From: Pyricularia pennisetigena
Lineage: Eukaryota; Ascomycota; Sordariomycetes; Magnaporthales; Pyriculariaceae
Direction of reading: 5' to 3'
Assembly: GCF_004337985.1 (NCBI RefSeq)
Contig: NW_021940920.1
Span: forward strand, 1,410,549-1,474,548
Length of the DNA stretch: 64,000 nt
A program made the position numbers and the translations under genes. The notes beneath the pieces are model-generated. The model ran no database searches, was not told where the DNA came from, and saw only the letters and a program-made list of their open reading frames with translations. Shown piece after piece: positions 10,854 to 22,668 of this stretch (the first letter of the stretch is position 1; each line of letters begins with the position of its first letter).

Positions 10854-11508
10854 TAAATGGCTAGTCTTTTACGCCTCCTTCGGCATGTAGTTATTTGAGT
10901 GGAATAGGCACCGCTGACAACACCAGAAGCGTACCTGTCTGGATGAGGCACAAAATGATATAACCTCACGCAGAATCAACAGTTGACCACAAGCCCGGCG
11001 ACTTCATAAGCTTCCTTGTGCCACTAGGATTGTTTGTCGCATTTGGTGTATTTCCGCCTCGAAATCTTTGGCGTTGGTGTTTGTGTGGAATTCCTCCAAG
11101 GTTTAAATATACTTGGCTGAAAAACGCTATTACGTGACGCCAAGGAGAAAAGCAGAAAAGAAATCAATCACGGCTGCTGGCTAAGCCGCCAAGTGGAGTA
11201 AATAGTACACAGTGGGTTTGACAAGCACCTGGAGGATCAGGAACTTCAAAAGCGCTCCATGATGGCTTGATCAGCAAGGACAATGTGCAATTCGATGAAT
11301 AATCTAACAGTTTATTTTTTTAAAGTAGTTTAAAATTTTTATTCATTGTTGTCGCCCGACTAATGGTAGCTATTACACCCCATTTTGTGGGCGGGCGGAC
11401 ATTTCCTATGAAAAGGTGGCTTCTCGGGTACCGAGTACAGTAAAATGCTATAAACATAATCCCACTGTAGTCTTTAAACTTTGAAACCGCTAGACCTGAC
11501 CAATAACC
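10275..11508. other. Intergenic region with an NN join and a TA microsatellite
   Basis: No gene is recognised. The two N at 10495-10496 may mark a join. Frames near 10638-10890 are made by the TA repeat and are not genes. Confidence 0.4.
10819..10850. repeat. (TA)16 microsatellite
   Basis: Sixteen perfect TA units. It is read as alternating Tyr-Ile in several frames, which explains the apparent open frames across it. Confidence 0.95.
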
Positions 11509-11811
11509 CTATTTGCTGCCCCTATTTCTAGTCCTATTGCTAGTTCTTGTGGATGTCTTCTGGGTTTTTCTCGAGCTGAATGATTGTTTTACTCTCACAT
11601 TGGTATTGGCACTATTTTTGCTGAACCAACCGCTTGAGGTCATGGTAGGGTTGCTCTTCACGTCGATGCTGACTGAATTGATAGAAGAACCGCGGTCATA
11701 TTCGTCGTCGCTCGTGGAGTCAGATGGGCCTGCCTCCGAGCGACGAATCACCGGCTGGCTGGCAATGCCGGCGGCCAGGGTAGAAATGGCGATAAAAAGA
11801 GAGAGTTGCAT
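11509..11811 (-). CDS. Small secreted protein, Ser/Arg-rich, effector candidate
   Basis: A 100-residue protein with a clear signal peptide (MQLSLFIAISTLAAGIAS, about residues 1-18). The mature part has no cysteine. It opens with a dibasic VIRRSE (about 21-26), then an acidic stretch (TSDDEYD), then a Ser/Asn-rich region and a strongly basic C-terminus (RKTQKTSTRTSNRTRNRG). The family is not recognised. An isolated position in AT-rich flanks and the signal peptide make an effector plausible. Codons are less GC-biased than in the laccase. It could also be a spurious frame, but the leader at its start argues against that. Confidence 0.55.
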   Translation of the reverse strand: MQLSLFIAISTLAAGIASQPVIRRSEAGPSDSTSDDEYDRGSSINSVSIDVKSNPTMTSSGWFSKNSANTNVRVKQSFSSRKTQKTSTRTSNRTRNRGSK

Positions 11812-12564
11812 TTCGATAAGGTTATGTCAAAATGACAAAGAAAAAAGTAGATAGTTTAACGAGGGAAGAAGAAGAAGAAGCGAATGGACTTGTGAAGGTA
11901 TTTGGAGCTTGGGTTGAGAAGAAAATACAAAAAACACTCCAAAGCAATCACGCTACGGAGTTATATATGATAAAAGGCGTAAACGATTAGCCCAGTTCAA
12001 TGTGCAAAGGCTTAAAATAGTCCAATGTTCTATGGGTCCCATATTTCTTAAGCATAAGCAGACTAAAATTATAAACAAGTGGCATAAATGATAAAAACAG
12101 TATACAATATATCTGCTTAATTAATATGTCTGAATCAATGCAATACAATATCAATGTCGCCTTTTATTTATAGAACCTTGCAAGTTACTCATAAAACTGA
12201 CATTCTACACAGCTCGCTTCTTACAAAATTCAGAGTTAATTTAATTAGGTTGTAAATATGCTATCCGTACTTTATGCGCATTCTTCTCTGAAAAGAAAAG
12301 GAGCATTGTATTGTATATTAATTTTCCATGCGCATAGAAATCGAATGTCAATAATTACACACGGCGCGTAGACGCAGAAAACCTCTTTAAATGTTGCGGC
12401 TTGTCTGATAACAAGAAAGGCTTAGGTAGAACAATCGTCTAACCCAGCATTTACAAGCAACCATTGTTAGCCCTTGATACTTTTACTCTCCTGCAAACTT
12501 TCCCCCAAAACTCTCTTCTTTCTTTTACCTCAATCTCAACACTTTGGCCGTTATTGCTTTTAAA
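11812..12564. other. AT-rich divergent promoter region
   Basis: It separates the divergently transcribed secreted-protein genes at 11811 and 12565. A GAA-repeat stretch occurs near 11868. A pyrimidine-rich run (CTCTTCTTTCTTTTACCTC) at 12511-12530 lies shortly before the downstream ATG, as is usual at fungal transcription starts. Confidence 0.4.
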
Positions 12565-12942
12565 ATGCGATTCCTAGTTTTTATCACGGTTTACAGCCTA
12601 ATGTCTGGAGTCACTGGTGTGAAATGGGACCAGGAAAAATATGAGGAATGTAAGAAAAGTTGTGGCAAAATGTATGGCAACTCAGCTGCAGCTCAAGATT
12701 ATTGCGTCGATTGGTGCCATCACCGGTGCGACCCAGATAGTTACGCGGCGCCCGCATATGATCCTCCGTGCTTCGCAAGCGTCAGGAGGCAACGCGGTAG
12801 CTGCAAAGGAAACGATTTCAAAGTTGTCGTTACGCCCGAAATGAAGTCGAGAGGTATTTTCTCATTTAATCGCGTTAAAGTTATCAATCACTTCCACCTC
12901 CACGATAGGCCCAGTGACGAAAGCGGGAGCGACTCCGAGTAA
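12565..12942 (+). CDS. Cysteine-rich small secreted protein, effector candidate
   Basis: A 125-residue protein from the ATG at 12565; a longer reading from an upstream TTG is not needed because the signal peptide begins at MRFLVFITVYSLMSGVTG (1-18). The mature protein has seven cysteines at 29, 33, 47, 51, 55, 69 and 80, packed in EECKKSC and YCVDWCHHRC, consistent with disulphide bonding. The C-terminal part is cysteine-free and ends in an acidic Ser/Asp tail (DESGSDSE). No known family is recognised. Size, leader and cysteine density fit an apoplastic or host-targeted effector. The odd cysteine number leaves one unpaired or used in a dimer. It is flanked on both sides by AT-rich DNA. Confidence 0.65.
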   Translation: MRFLVFITVYSLMSGVTGVKWDQEKYEECKKSCGKMYGNSAAAQDYCVDWCHHRCDPDSYAAPAYDPPCFASVRRQRGSCKGNDFKVVVTPEMKSRGIFSFNRVKVINHFHLHDRPSDESGSDSE

Positions 12943-15900
12943 GCTACGCTCCCGACATTAAGGACATTTTAGCTCGACTTTATCTTTATTCAAGAATAGA
13001 AGAGGTGAGAGATGGCCAACTCGTTACCAGATACAGCGTTGTAAGCGGAGGAAAGCTGACACGCGAGTACAAACCGAGCGAAAGAGGAGAGGCCTAATGG
13101 AGTAGAGGCTTTAGGCGATTGTACTACGGAACCAGGCCAAAAAAAGCCCCTTGTTACCACATTGAGCTTTGGCTGTTTACTCAGCATAACTGTTTTTGGG
13201 CATATTCTAAAATCGCGGCCCGAAGATAACTGGGAGCTTTGTGGGAAACATCGTTCAAGCCAGCAAACACACAGTCCCGCACGCCGCCCAAGACTGAACA
13301 CGGATGGTGATTTTTACCTTTACCACCATAGTAGGCCTGGACAAGTCCAAGCTGGGAAGAGCCCATAAAATGGTATAAGGGATTGCGAGACTAGATTTAC
13401 TGCGCCAAACCTTGAGCTGGTTGTTATTAAACTACGTTAAGATGGGAAACCTTGCACTTGGGCTGCATATTTTAGAAACTAATAAATATGGCTATTTTAC
13501 CGACGTGAAACTCAAAATTATTATAAGTAAGCCTATTTTGTAACCAGTCTGGATTCTAAAACTAGATGTGATAAAGCTGTTAGATTGTAGAGACCAATTA
13601 TTGAGGAAATAATTAGAAATATTTATTGTAAATAAAAGCTTGAATACCGGTATAATTGTTTCTGGGTAGCATATTTTATAAGGCTTCATACTTAGAAACT
13701 TTAATATAGGATATTACGACCAAAGGGCTGGATCAGTAGCAGGGAAACCAAATGGGGTAGCTCCCCATATAACAATGCTGGAAAGATTACGTAGTAGCAC
13801 CTAATTATAAAACATACTAACTTCCGATTAACAACGGTTAATTTAAATAGTTGTAAATAGCTGATAGCAATCTATTAAGAAATATAACTCACATAAGTCA
13901 CGTGCTTGATTGTTCAAGCGAGGCTATTTTGGGATTCCTTTGCAGTAATTTATATTTAAATAGTTTTGTCCTGTAATTAAGTCTTTTGAACATCTATCCT
14001 CCCACTTGAGCCCTTTTATTATAACCAAAAACTTTAAGCATTTTATCTTATTTTACATTATTATTAAGGTAGATTATTGCAGGGTTCTAATAATATCATG
14101 AGGGACACGTTTAGGATACTGATTAACAATTTCCTTACCGTTTTGCTATGATTAAGCTTATATATAATACCTTTGCTATCATCGCACACAGTTTAAAGGA
14201 ATCGTTTCAGCGTAAAAGTATTGCTAACTGGTATAATGTTAAAAGTTAGGAAAGTCTCCCATTTCTTAATTTGTTTAATCAATGGCTTATATCAATCTAA
14301 AACTATGTAATATTTAACCGGCTAAATAATCTCCCTTGCAGTAAAATCGAATTAATCGAATATTTGTTTGAAAAATTAATGTCGAGGTGTTAAATTTGCG
14401 GCCGTGGTTTCCGGGGCGAAAACATCTTTAATGCTAGGCTTTATATGTTTACAAGTTACAGCGGCCTTAAGAGGTGCTAAGCCCCCTATGTATAATTCGA
14501 GTGAAGTTATTCGTTGAATTGTTCTAAAAGGTTATATTTCGTTTTAAGTTCCAACGTAGGAGCTGTAACTTACGCACTTTTATGCATTATATCCTTTACT
14601 ATTTCGAACGCTAGTTTTGCGGACCTTCCTACGGACTTATTAAAGCAATTGCCTTTATCACCGCTGCGTAACCTATTGTTTCTCAAATGTAATGGGGCCT
14701 TTGAAAAGCTGGGGCCGGAATTGTGATTTGTTCTTCAATAAATATTAAGATCACTTAAGATGTCATTGCCTCTAAACAATATTATAATAGATTTTGTTAT
14801 AGGATAGCAAGAGGCCTCTTATGCAGTTTCTATTACTGGGATTGTTTCCTTTCAGTATAAGTAATGCTATAAAACTATTGAAATTACTTTAAAGGGTTAT
14901 ATTAAACAGCGTACCTCTTATTCTCACTAGTGTGAATATTAAAGGTCGCTGTGCTTTTAAGCGAGTGTCATCAGGAGGGGTGTAGCTCCATTTCGTTTCC
15001 CTGGTACTGGCCCAATCATTCAATTATAACAGTTATTTATAAGTTAAACTCGCGTTTTAGCTAAAATCACATAGCTTATAAATGTTCTTATTCATTAACG
15101 TCCATAAATAACATCATGATTATGTCACTGTTTGGGATTTTACATTTCAATTGTTTGGAAATTACAGAGTGGATTAAACCAGGTAGCGTATTGCTTTGAA
15201 GCTGCGAGAAAACCTTACATCTTCTTATATTTGTCTCTCTTTTTAAGGTGAGTTGAAACTGTTGTGCTTCGCTTGCCAGTGCAAAGTATAATATAATAAC
15301 TATGTGCTGGTATTAAAGCCTTTTTACTTGTTTATCTGTACCATATTATCTACAGTAGTAATTTAAATAAGGTTCATGAGCAGCTATTTATAATTTTGAG
15401 ATTTAACCACTAAAAATAAACTAGATTTTCGCCGCATTAACACGATTATTAGCCCTATTATGCCTTTCCGCGTCAAGTTTGCAATTGCATAAAAAAGGGC
15501 ATAAAACACTAAATAATTAATATGCAAAATACAAAGTTTATGAATAGCTTAATTAAATACGTAAACGATTAATTATTTTCAATTAGGTAGTGACTAAGGA
15601 CACCACCTTTAACTACCTTACTAACTTTGCAGTGCATCCGCCAATGCCTTATTTAAAGATCCCTACCCTTTACCGCTATGTTCTTAAACCCCAAAAATGT
15701 TTTTTTTGCTAATTAGAATCCCATTTGAATAGAAAATACGATCTTCGCTTTTACCACCCGTTTAACTTCCAATCGGGCTTTTAACAACCTAATCTTTGCA
15801 TTGAAAGCAGACAGTTAAGGAGAGGATTTGTAGAAACCTCTATCAGTGACGCATAAATAACTCTAGTATAGTTAATTTATAATGCTCAATTGGTATGGCG

Positions 15901-16579
15901 GTAGGGGTAGAAATCCCCATCTTTGACAGTAGTGGTAAGTCTGGAAGCGTGTGGGACTTCTTTCCGTTTTTAATAGTAATTCTTGCTACATGATAAAACC
16001 AAAGACGTAGGCGTTTTCATTGCGTTTTGGTAGTATATTTAATTATAATAGTGCTTTTGAGTAATCTCTTTTAACTCATACAATTTGGGACTAATTATCG
16101 TACAAACGTTTCAAATTATAGTAAGAATTATAGCCTTTAATTTCGAAATAAGTAGGTTAACTTATATGTAACAAATAGCTAAAATAATTGGGCAAAAATG
16201 CGCGAAGTACCGGTGGGCCGGATGCACCAAAATTAGGTTGCATTGTGGAAATTCAATTGACAAATGCCTTGTAACAGGTGGGTTTCTGTTGGCCTGGTCC
16301 ATACTATACCTAATGCAGAAGGGCGCAGTTTCTCGTGTGTAAAGGATGTATAAACCTGTTGGACTCCGGGACTTAAATTTGCTGTGTTGGCCAACGGTTT
16401 AGTAAGTACCACTGTTACAACGTTGAAACTCACATCACAAACTCACAATATCTTGAAATCGATCGTGAACTTCAAACTATTCTTTTGTTTCCATTTCTTC
16501 CTGCCACTCTATATTTACCTTTGGCAACTGTCAATATCTCGCCTAAACATCAATTCAATTGATTGTCAAAATCGCCACT
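12943..16579. other. Long AT-rich, gene-free block
   Basis: About 3.6 kb, AT-rich especially from 13.4 kb, dense in TAA/TTA. Short open frames (for example 13492-13689 and 14514-14726) are low-complexity and unlike genes. A slightly GC-richer portion at 13000-13380 shows nothing recognisable. The composition is as expected of RIP-decayed transposons, but I could not read a transposase here. The last 100 bases form the promoter of the next gene, with a TATATTTA at 16511. Confidence 0.6.
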
Positions 16580-16879
16580 ATGAAATTTGTCGCTGTTCTT
16601 TCACTGGCTCTTGTTGACCTCCAGGCTTCTGGCGTCTACGGCCAGGAGTATGAATGTCGTATCAAAGTTAGACAGATTTCTGATCATTCCAACAAGGGTG
16701 ACTGGGTCCAAGGTCGTCCCGGCGAACAACCCTATGTCGAGGTGCCTGATCATAACGCTATCCATATCAGGATTCTTACCAATTGTGGGGTACAGCCTCT
16801 CGACGGCGCAAGGTTACCTAAAGGATTCGAATTTAAAACCACAAGAGTTGATTTAAGTCCCCGAAAAAAACCTCAGTGA
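16580..16879 (+). CDS. Small secreted MAX-like effector candidate
   Basis: A 99-residue protein with a signal peptide (about 1-21, MKFVAVLSLALVDLQASGVYG). The mature part starts with a strand-like YECRIKV (Cys26), has a second cysteine in ILTNCGV (Cys69), and ten residues later the motif LPKGFEFKTTRV (79-90), ending in a basic tail. Two cysteines about 40 residues apart with short alternating hydrophobic strands is the signature of MAX-fold effectors of Magnaporthe and relatives. The P-x-G-[FYW] motif recurs in 47446 and 57095 of this window. The start was chosen at the ATG that opens the leader. It is isolated in an AT-rich zone. The fold is inference; secretion is well supported. Confidence 0.65.
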   Translation: MKFVAVLSLALVDLQASGVYGQEYECRIKVRQISDHSNKGDWVQGRPGEQPYVEVPDHNAIHIRILTNCGVQPLDGARLPKGFEFKTTRVDLSPRKKPQ

Positions 16880-17700
16880 ACACCCTAAAGTTGTGATTTA
16901 ATTTTTTGAAATTTTAACCAACAAATCAGTAAAGGGTTAAATTTGTACTTATATAAAACCAGAAACTAGCTATTTAAAAATATAGGTTTTATATTCATTT
17001 GCCGTTTTGTGAGTGATATATCAAGCTGTTAAAACAATCGCTATTTCTATTTCTCAGGTTACGAATAAAATACGAATGAGAATGGTACGAATATTACAAA
17101 GGATATATATTATAACATGGTTTAACAACACATACGTCATATTCTAACTCAAGTGGCTGCTAGTAATAACTAAAAATGAATTAACTTCTCAGAAGGGACT
17201 TGAACGATTATACTAGTTGTAATCAGACGAAATATTCAAATATAAAATAAACTTTACATATAGTTGAAAGATTAGAGAGCCTTTCATGTTAAAGTCAGAA
17301 TGATAGCTATATACGTATTTCCTCCAAAACTAAAACGAGAAAGTTTATAATTAAATCAATCTTTTGATCTTTACATAATAAAATCAATAGGGAAATCGGA
17401 AAAGCGAATGTTTAACTATAAAGAATTGCGCTCTACGTTTCGAAAAAATAACGACTTGGATATTGTCTTTCTTTTGATAAGTAAGCTTTTTGATACGTAA
17501 ACTTTATCTTATATTTAAATGTTTTGTTTGAAAACAACTTTTGTTGACTCAATGCTCATACTTGACAAGCTCCACATGTAACGCAGGCTGGATTCTCTAT
17601 CAGGGGTCGGTGGTCACCCTAACCAAAATTCATTCACTTGTAAAGACTTTTTAAATCTTTCATGTTCGTTTGATTTTAGTGCAATATTGCAGCCGTGCAA
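16880..17700. other. AT-rich stretch
   Basis: Low-complexity A+T sequence downstream of the 16580 gene. No element or gene is readable. Confidence 0.5.
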
Positions 17701-17708
17701 GACAATTC

Positions 17709-18011
17709 TCATTTGCACTGATTCGCGTGACCACTTGCACTTGCTTTGGCTTTGAAGAAGAGGTGACCGAGCGGGTAATATAGATCAAAATTGGTAAAAG
17801 GAGTTTTTGGACGCATGTCGGCCTGGGAATAATAGTTGTCATTTTGAATGTTTTTATGAAAATGCAAACTAGCTTTGAAACATTCAACTTCCAATACAAT
17901 CCTCTCTCCGAACTCTTTCTTCAGTTCCTGTAATCTAATAACACTTCCCTCGGCTTGGGCCTTGCGAACAGATGTATATCTTTGATAATGTGAAACTCTT
18001 GTCTGTGACAA
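17709..18011 (-). pseudogene. Effector-like open frame without a start codon
   Basis: A 101-codon minus-strand frame, opened only by a TTG, with the first in-frame ATG deep inside. It carries YYPLGHLFFK, which resembles the P-L-G-x motif of the secreted protein at 47446 at a similar distance from the end, and a cysteine in VLEVECF. No signal peptide lies in frame. Either a first exon upstream is missed (a CACAG acceptor precedes the coding-like part) or the gene has lost its start. Membership in the MAX-like group is a weak inference. Confidence 0.3.
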
Positions 18012-19926
18012 GTTGTAACTATTTGTCTTGTAGTTTTAATGGTTGTCGACGACCATTTGTACCTCCGTCCACGATGGCAATGATATCCCTACTACCATAA
18101 CTCCTAACAATAACTTTTGATTAGATGTAGTATAGTGCCAAGAGGACAGCGCCGAAGGAGTGAGCGAGTTCTCGAGTGATGACAGGAGGGAAGAAACCTC
18201 GCAAAGGAAAAGCAAGCAACAGCAAGGATGAAAAGACGTGGAAATTCCTCATAAACAACTCTTGGGGGGACAATGACTGCCCGACCTCAGACAAGGCTTT
18301 GCAGAAGAAGACAATTGCCTTGGGCTACCCCTCTAACGGATAAACGTCGCGGTGGTCGCAGAATCGAATCTAAACTAGACTCGAACGCAAAGATTGAATG
18401 AGAAGAGAAAAGCTGAAATTCAGAGCGCGAAATAGAAATGCAAAAGAAAACAAATCAAATGGAGCCAATAACAAAGCCGTCCGATACAAGCCCATCTATT
18501 TTTGGGCAGGAAAGGCTGCAGCAGTAGCGGCTTAGGCTCAAAGATGAAGCAACTGGAATTCGTATTTCGGATTTCTTTGGCAGAGAGGAAAGGTGCTCCG
18601 ATGCAAACCAGGCTTTGGCAAAAGCTAGTCAGTCCTTGTTTTGCACTGCCTTTCGATATCACAAACTCGTACTGCTTCAAGATGCGGTGCGCCTGGCTAA
18701 CTTGTTCAACATTTTAAGACTCGCCGCACGCATGACGTTGACGGAAGCTAGCGGAAGAATAGCAGAAAAGGAAACCCCGCAGAAGGGATGCCCAAAAGAA
18801 ACAGAACGAGCCGTAGAAAATTATGCCAAGAAAATATTCGATGGACAAAGTCGAGGTTCTCTATCCGGCTTATGCGGCAAAGACCGCTCCGACTCGGACA
18901 AGGCTTTGTAGAAGTGATTACTTCTTACTTTGTAGGCTGCGAGTGCGTTAACCCGTGGCTCCAACAACGATGGTGGAATCAAAAACGCAGAGCTGCCAGG
19001 ATGAAGCCAAAAAGACTGCATCAGAAGTCAAGGTTCGACGGCAAGAGCCGGTATGGTCGATTCAGGAGGCAGTCTGCCCCAAATGCCAAACCAAACTCTG
19101 CGATCTTTTAATATACGCACACCACGCGGTGTATAATCTTTTGGGCAAGCAGATGCTTAATCGCGGTATGTGGCTAGAACAATATAGCTCTTGAAAATAA
19201 CAAAACATTTCAAGATTTTGAAAACATATATGGAGCTTTTTCTTCTTTTTTTTTTTTTTTNNGGGTTGTGCGGAGCTCTTAATCAAAAGTTCCCGCCGGG
19301 CGCTGGGCAGGACGAGTCGCTGGAATGAGTGAAGATATAATGAGATAGTTCTGTAAAAGTGCTCACGAATATTGTCGAATCCGGCTTAGATGACTTATCC
19401 TGAGTGGACAAGTCTTGCCATTTGCCGGAAGGTTCACTAGACTAGTCTAGTTTCCGCCATAGAAGATTTGACCAAGTTTACTACTAAAATTGAATTTCTA
19501 TTTCAAACCATGGAATTAATAACTTTATGGTTTTGCATATTCGTAAACTAGTGAGCCTTTTTCTTTTATATAAGTAAGTTTCATCGCGGCCAGGTCTACC
19601 CTGCTTTGTACCCATCGCAGCATATTAAATCAGAAAACCACCCAGATACTTCTTGATAAACCGCAATCATGAACAAACCACGCAGGCCAGTAACCTTAGA
19701 ATTTAACAGTACCAAGGCTGGTTTGCCAACCTTTCTTTCTTTTTTTTTCATTTACCTGCATGCAGGTAAAAAGACGTTCACATGGAGAAAAACAAACATG
19801 GGCATCTTCTTTTCCACACTCATACAGTCGAACACTGCCTTCTGCTAATCGCCGCCGAATCCGTCGCTACAGTCTTGGTTTGTTAAAGACACCCTTGCTT
19901 GTCTGCCTCGCAGGTGGGGAATGTTA
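18012..19926. other. Unrecognised mixed-composition region with an NN join
   Basis: From 18.1 to 19.2 kb the composition is close to neutral with several short frames in both strands and no recognisable protein; it may be a decayed gene. T-run plus NN at 19246-19262 suggests an assembly join. From 19.3 kb no gene is seen. Confidence 0.35.
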
Positions 19927-20247
19927 TTAATCTTTTAGCGGCTCAGCAAGCTCTGCGTCCTTTGCAGTTATCTTCGTAGTTGTTAATTCCAATCCGGGTT
20001 CCAATGCCATTCCGCCCACCCTTTTGCCCTGCCCGTTTTCGATTATGATCGGGAAACCCGAATCGTTTTTGCCGCCATGATCAAGCATATTTGAGTACCA
20101 TAGAAGATATGACTTCCCCTCCTCGCCGTCAACAGTACCAAGCTCGACTGAGCTGCCGCGACGATGAATGGAAACTCTGTAATAGGTAATCGCATTGGCT
20201 TGCATTGCAAGCATAGCGATTGAAATTGAAATAGCCTTGAAGTTCAT
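19927..20247 (-). CDS. Small secreted protein, cysteine-free MAX-like candidate
   Basis: A 106-residue protein from the ATG at 20247; an upstream in-frame leader start is less likely because MNFKAISISIAMLAMQANA (1-19) is already a complete signal peptide. The mature protein has no cysteine. It begins with a strand-like YYRVSIHRR and near the end has LEPGLELTTTKI (82-93), which aligns with LPKGFEFKTTRV of the 16580 protein; the N-terminal strands can also be aligned. It may therefore be a divergent paralogue that lost the disulphide. An A(52) tract lies about 340 bases upstream. Function is unknown; effector is inferred. Confidence 0.55.
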   Translation of the reverse strand: MNFKAISISIAMLAMQANAITYYRVSIHRRGSSVELGTVDGEEGKSYLLWYSNMLDHGGKNDSGFPIIIENGQGKRVGGMALEPGLELTTTKITAKDAELAEPLKD

Positions 20248-20582
20248 GGTAGCGAGAAGGTAAAAAATGAACAAGTGCTTAGAGTCTGGTCAAAATAAAG
20301 AAGACATATAATTCTCGTAATGTCTGTGTACGTGGAACAGACAGGGAGTCATTGCATTTTGGACCAAGGGCGAAAGCTAGCATTTCTATACGTTTGACGA
20401 GGCTATATTTAGTTTTCATTCCAGCGGATTTTACTGCATGGATAGCTCTTTTAGCGCTTTGCTCAAATTGCATGAAAAAGGGAAAAGTTTTGTTGAACTT
20501 TTGCAAGTTAATCCTTAACGCTACAGAAAGGTCGCATGCTGGTTCCAGCTTACACTCGCATTTCATAACAAAGGACACAGAT

Positions 20583-20638
<56 letters not shown>

Positions 20639-22668
20639 AAGAAAAAAAAAGCCCCCAGGCCGCATCATTTCAAAGTCTTTGCCAAATTTGTTGCCTTGAC
20701 ACTTTCCATTCTACAACATCACATTTGTGATTTGTGGTTCAAGGCTGACGTTGAATTGGCTTTGTTTCCCTAATGCTGGTTCAATGGCATGCGGAAGGCC
20801 TGTTTTCTCAAGATGCTTTCACGTCAATATTTAAAGATCGCTTGGGATAATGAAAGGTTTGAGGCTTCACACGCTGCATCCCATGCTTTCCAAGTGGCAC
20901 AGTGGCTCACCAATATTGGATAAACAAGGCAGATAGCATTGTCAAACAGAATCTCGCTTATGCGTGCGACGGAAGGGAAAAGGGATTCATTGGAAGCTAA
21001 AGGCAGCGGCCAACCCAATACCGAGCGATGCGCACTGCGCAAATGACGAGAATTACAGGTTGGTAATTCCTGTGAGGAATTGGGGTGATGTTAGTAAGGC
21101 TACCGCCTCACTGCTCAGTAAGCTATACCCGTGTTTTCAGGCTACTGCAAAAACGAAATAATGGATCAGCTCCCTTGTAGACGCCCCATCTGCTGAAAAT
21201 CTGGGCCAGAATCTAGCCCAGAAACGTCCTGACACATTCTTCCATAGGGTCGTGTACCGAGACCATAGGGTCCTGAGATGTAAAAGGCCATGAGACTTTG
21301 AGATGACCAAGCCAGAGTAAAAGGTCGTGTATCTAATGGCATAAGCCTTTGAACCAGGAGACAGGCAGCGACAGGTGCACGCAGCCATTGACCCTGATAA
21401 GCCTATCAGAATCGGGAGGCTCTATCGACTGGGCCATACATTTGGTAGTTGTCTCTTTTATCGCAGAAAACATAAACCTCCCAAAAATAGCCGTGACGAG
21501 GACGATAGGTAAAGCCTTGATCATGAGCGGCGTTATATGGCCGTCGGGTTTGCGGCAAGAATCGGTGCAGAGGCTAGGAAACTGGGACCATCTGTAAAGC
21601 AATGAAGCACTCCAGTTTCCGAGCTCGAGTCTTCCCCGGTTCGACAAAGTTTGCGAGTCTTTCGTTTCGATACTAATGCCGATAAGTTGGTTACTCCAAA
21701 AAAAAGAAATCGTCCACCGGAGCGTGATTTACCATTCTGGTGTGAGTTCGAATTGCGTGCACCAAGGCAATATCTGAATCGTCAATGGTTTTCCTAGGAG
21801 ATAATCCACCATTTTGCTGAGACTCGAGGCGTCGTCCGCCGCAGTCCCGCTTCGCCATTCAAGCTGGATGCCTGCTGGTGTGGCCCCTACCACTGTAATG
21901 CCATTATAGGGGGCTGCTGCACGCCTCAAAATCCGTGCGTGAACATCAGAGTTCCATGTAGTTTCATGGCTAAGGTACCTCGCACACCTCTCTGCGGGGG
22001 GGGGGGGGGGGATCTTTTTTTTTTATTGTTTGCAAATCGTCCAGTTCGATCGCCGCGTCCAGTTTTTTTTCGTCCTCCTGCTGCTCGAAATCAGGATCTG
22101 GGATAAATCTGGCATTTAAGGTGTTCCTTATCAAGGTTTGGATTTGCTTTTTTTGCCCCGAGAGGGTAGATCGATGTAGTGTTGTTATGGATGTCCATAA
22201 TATTTTCGTAAAGACTCAACATGTTAGGTGGTATTGGTATTGCCGGTTGGTTGCCCAAAGACGCGTTGGCGTTTCAAACTTTTCCGAATACCTTATCTGC
22301 TGTTTTCTTCGTAGTCGAAAGCACGATTCTTCGTGTGGGGAGATGGATTGAGCTTGATCTCGAGGCCGGTGCCACATGCTTGATCGAGGGCGGGGTGCAC
22401 GGGCCTAAAGTTGCGTCCCCAGAACCTCAGCTTTGACTGGTCAGCTAGCTTTCCTGTTAGACTTTGTAGCAACCTTAGCGTCCCACAAGTCCCTGTGGTT
22501 AAGAATCAATTGCAAAAATTGTCCCTCTGTTTCATATTTATAATTTTATAGTGGTTTACTCGATTTTAATCATACATTAGCTGTAAGCCATTCACGTAGA
22601 TGTGCAAGTCCCCGAATGTCCCGCACATTTACGGTGCTAGTCCCAATTGCAATCGTCTGATTCAATAG
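20248..22668. other. Region without a recognised gene
   Basis: It contains the A(52) tract, near-neutral sequence at 20.9-22.5 kb with several overlapping frames on both strands (for example 21333-21647 minus), and a G16 run at about 21996-22011. None of the frames resembles a known protein or has a convincing start, so I call no gene. Decayed coding DNA is possible. Confidence 0.35.
20585..20636. repeat. Poly(A) tract, about 52 bases
   Basis: An uninterrupted A-run upstream of the 19927-20247 gene. On that gene's strand it reads as poly(T). Length is uncertain in an assembly. Confidence 0.9.

Noticed and set aside
10638..10890. Frames with Tyr-Ile repeats
   Set aside because: Produced by the (TA)16 microsatellite.
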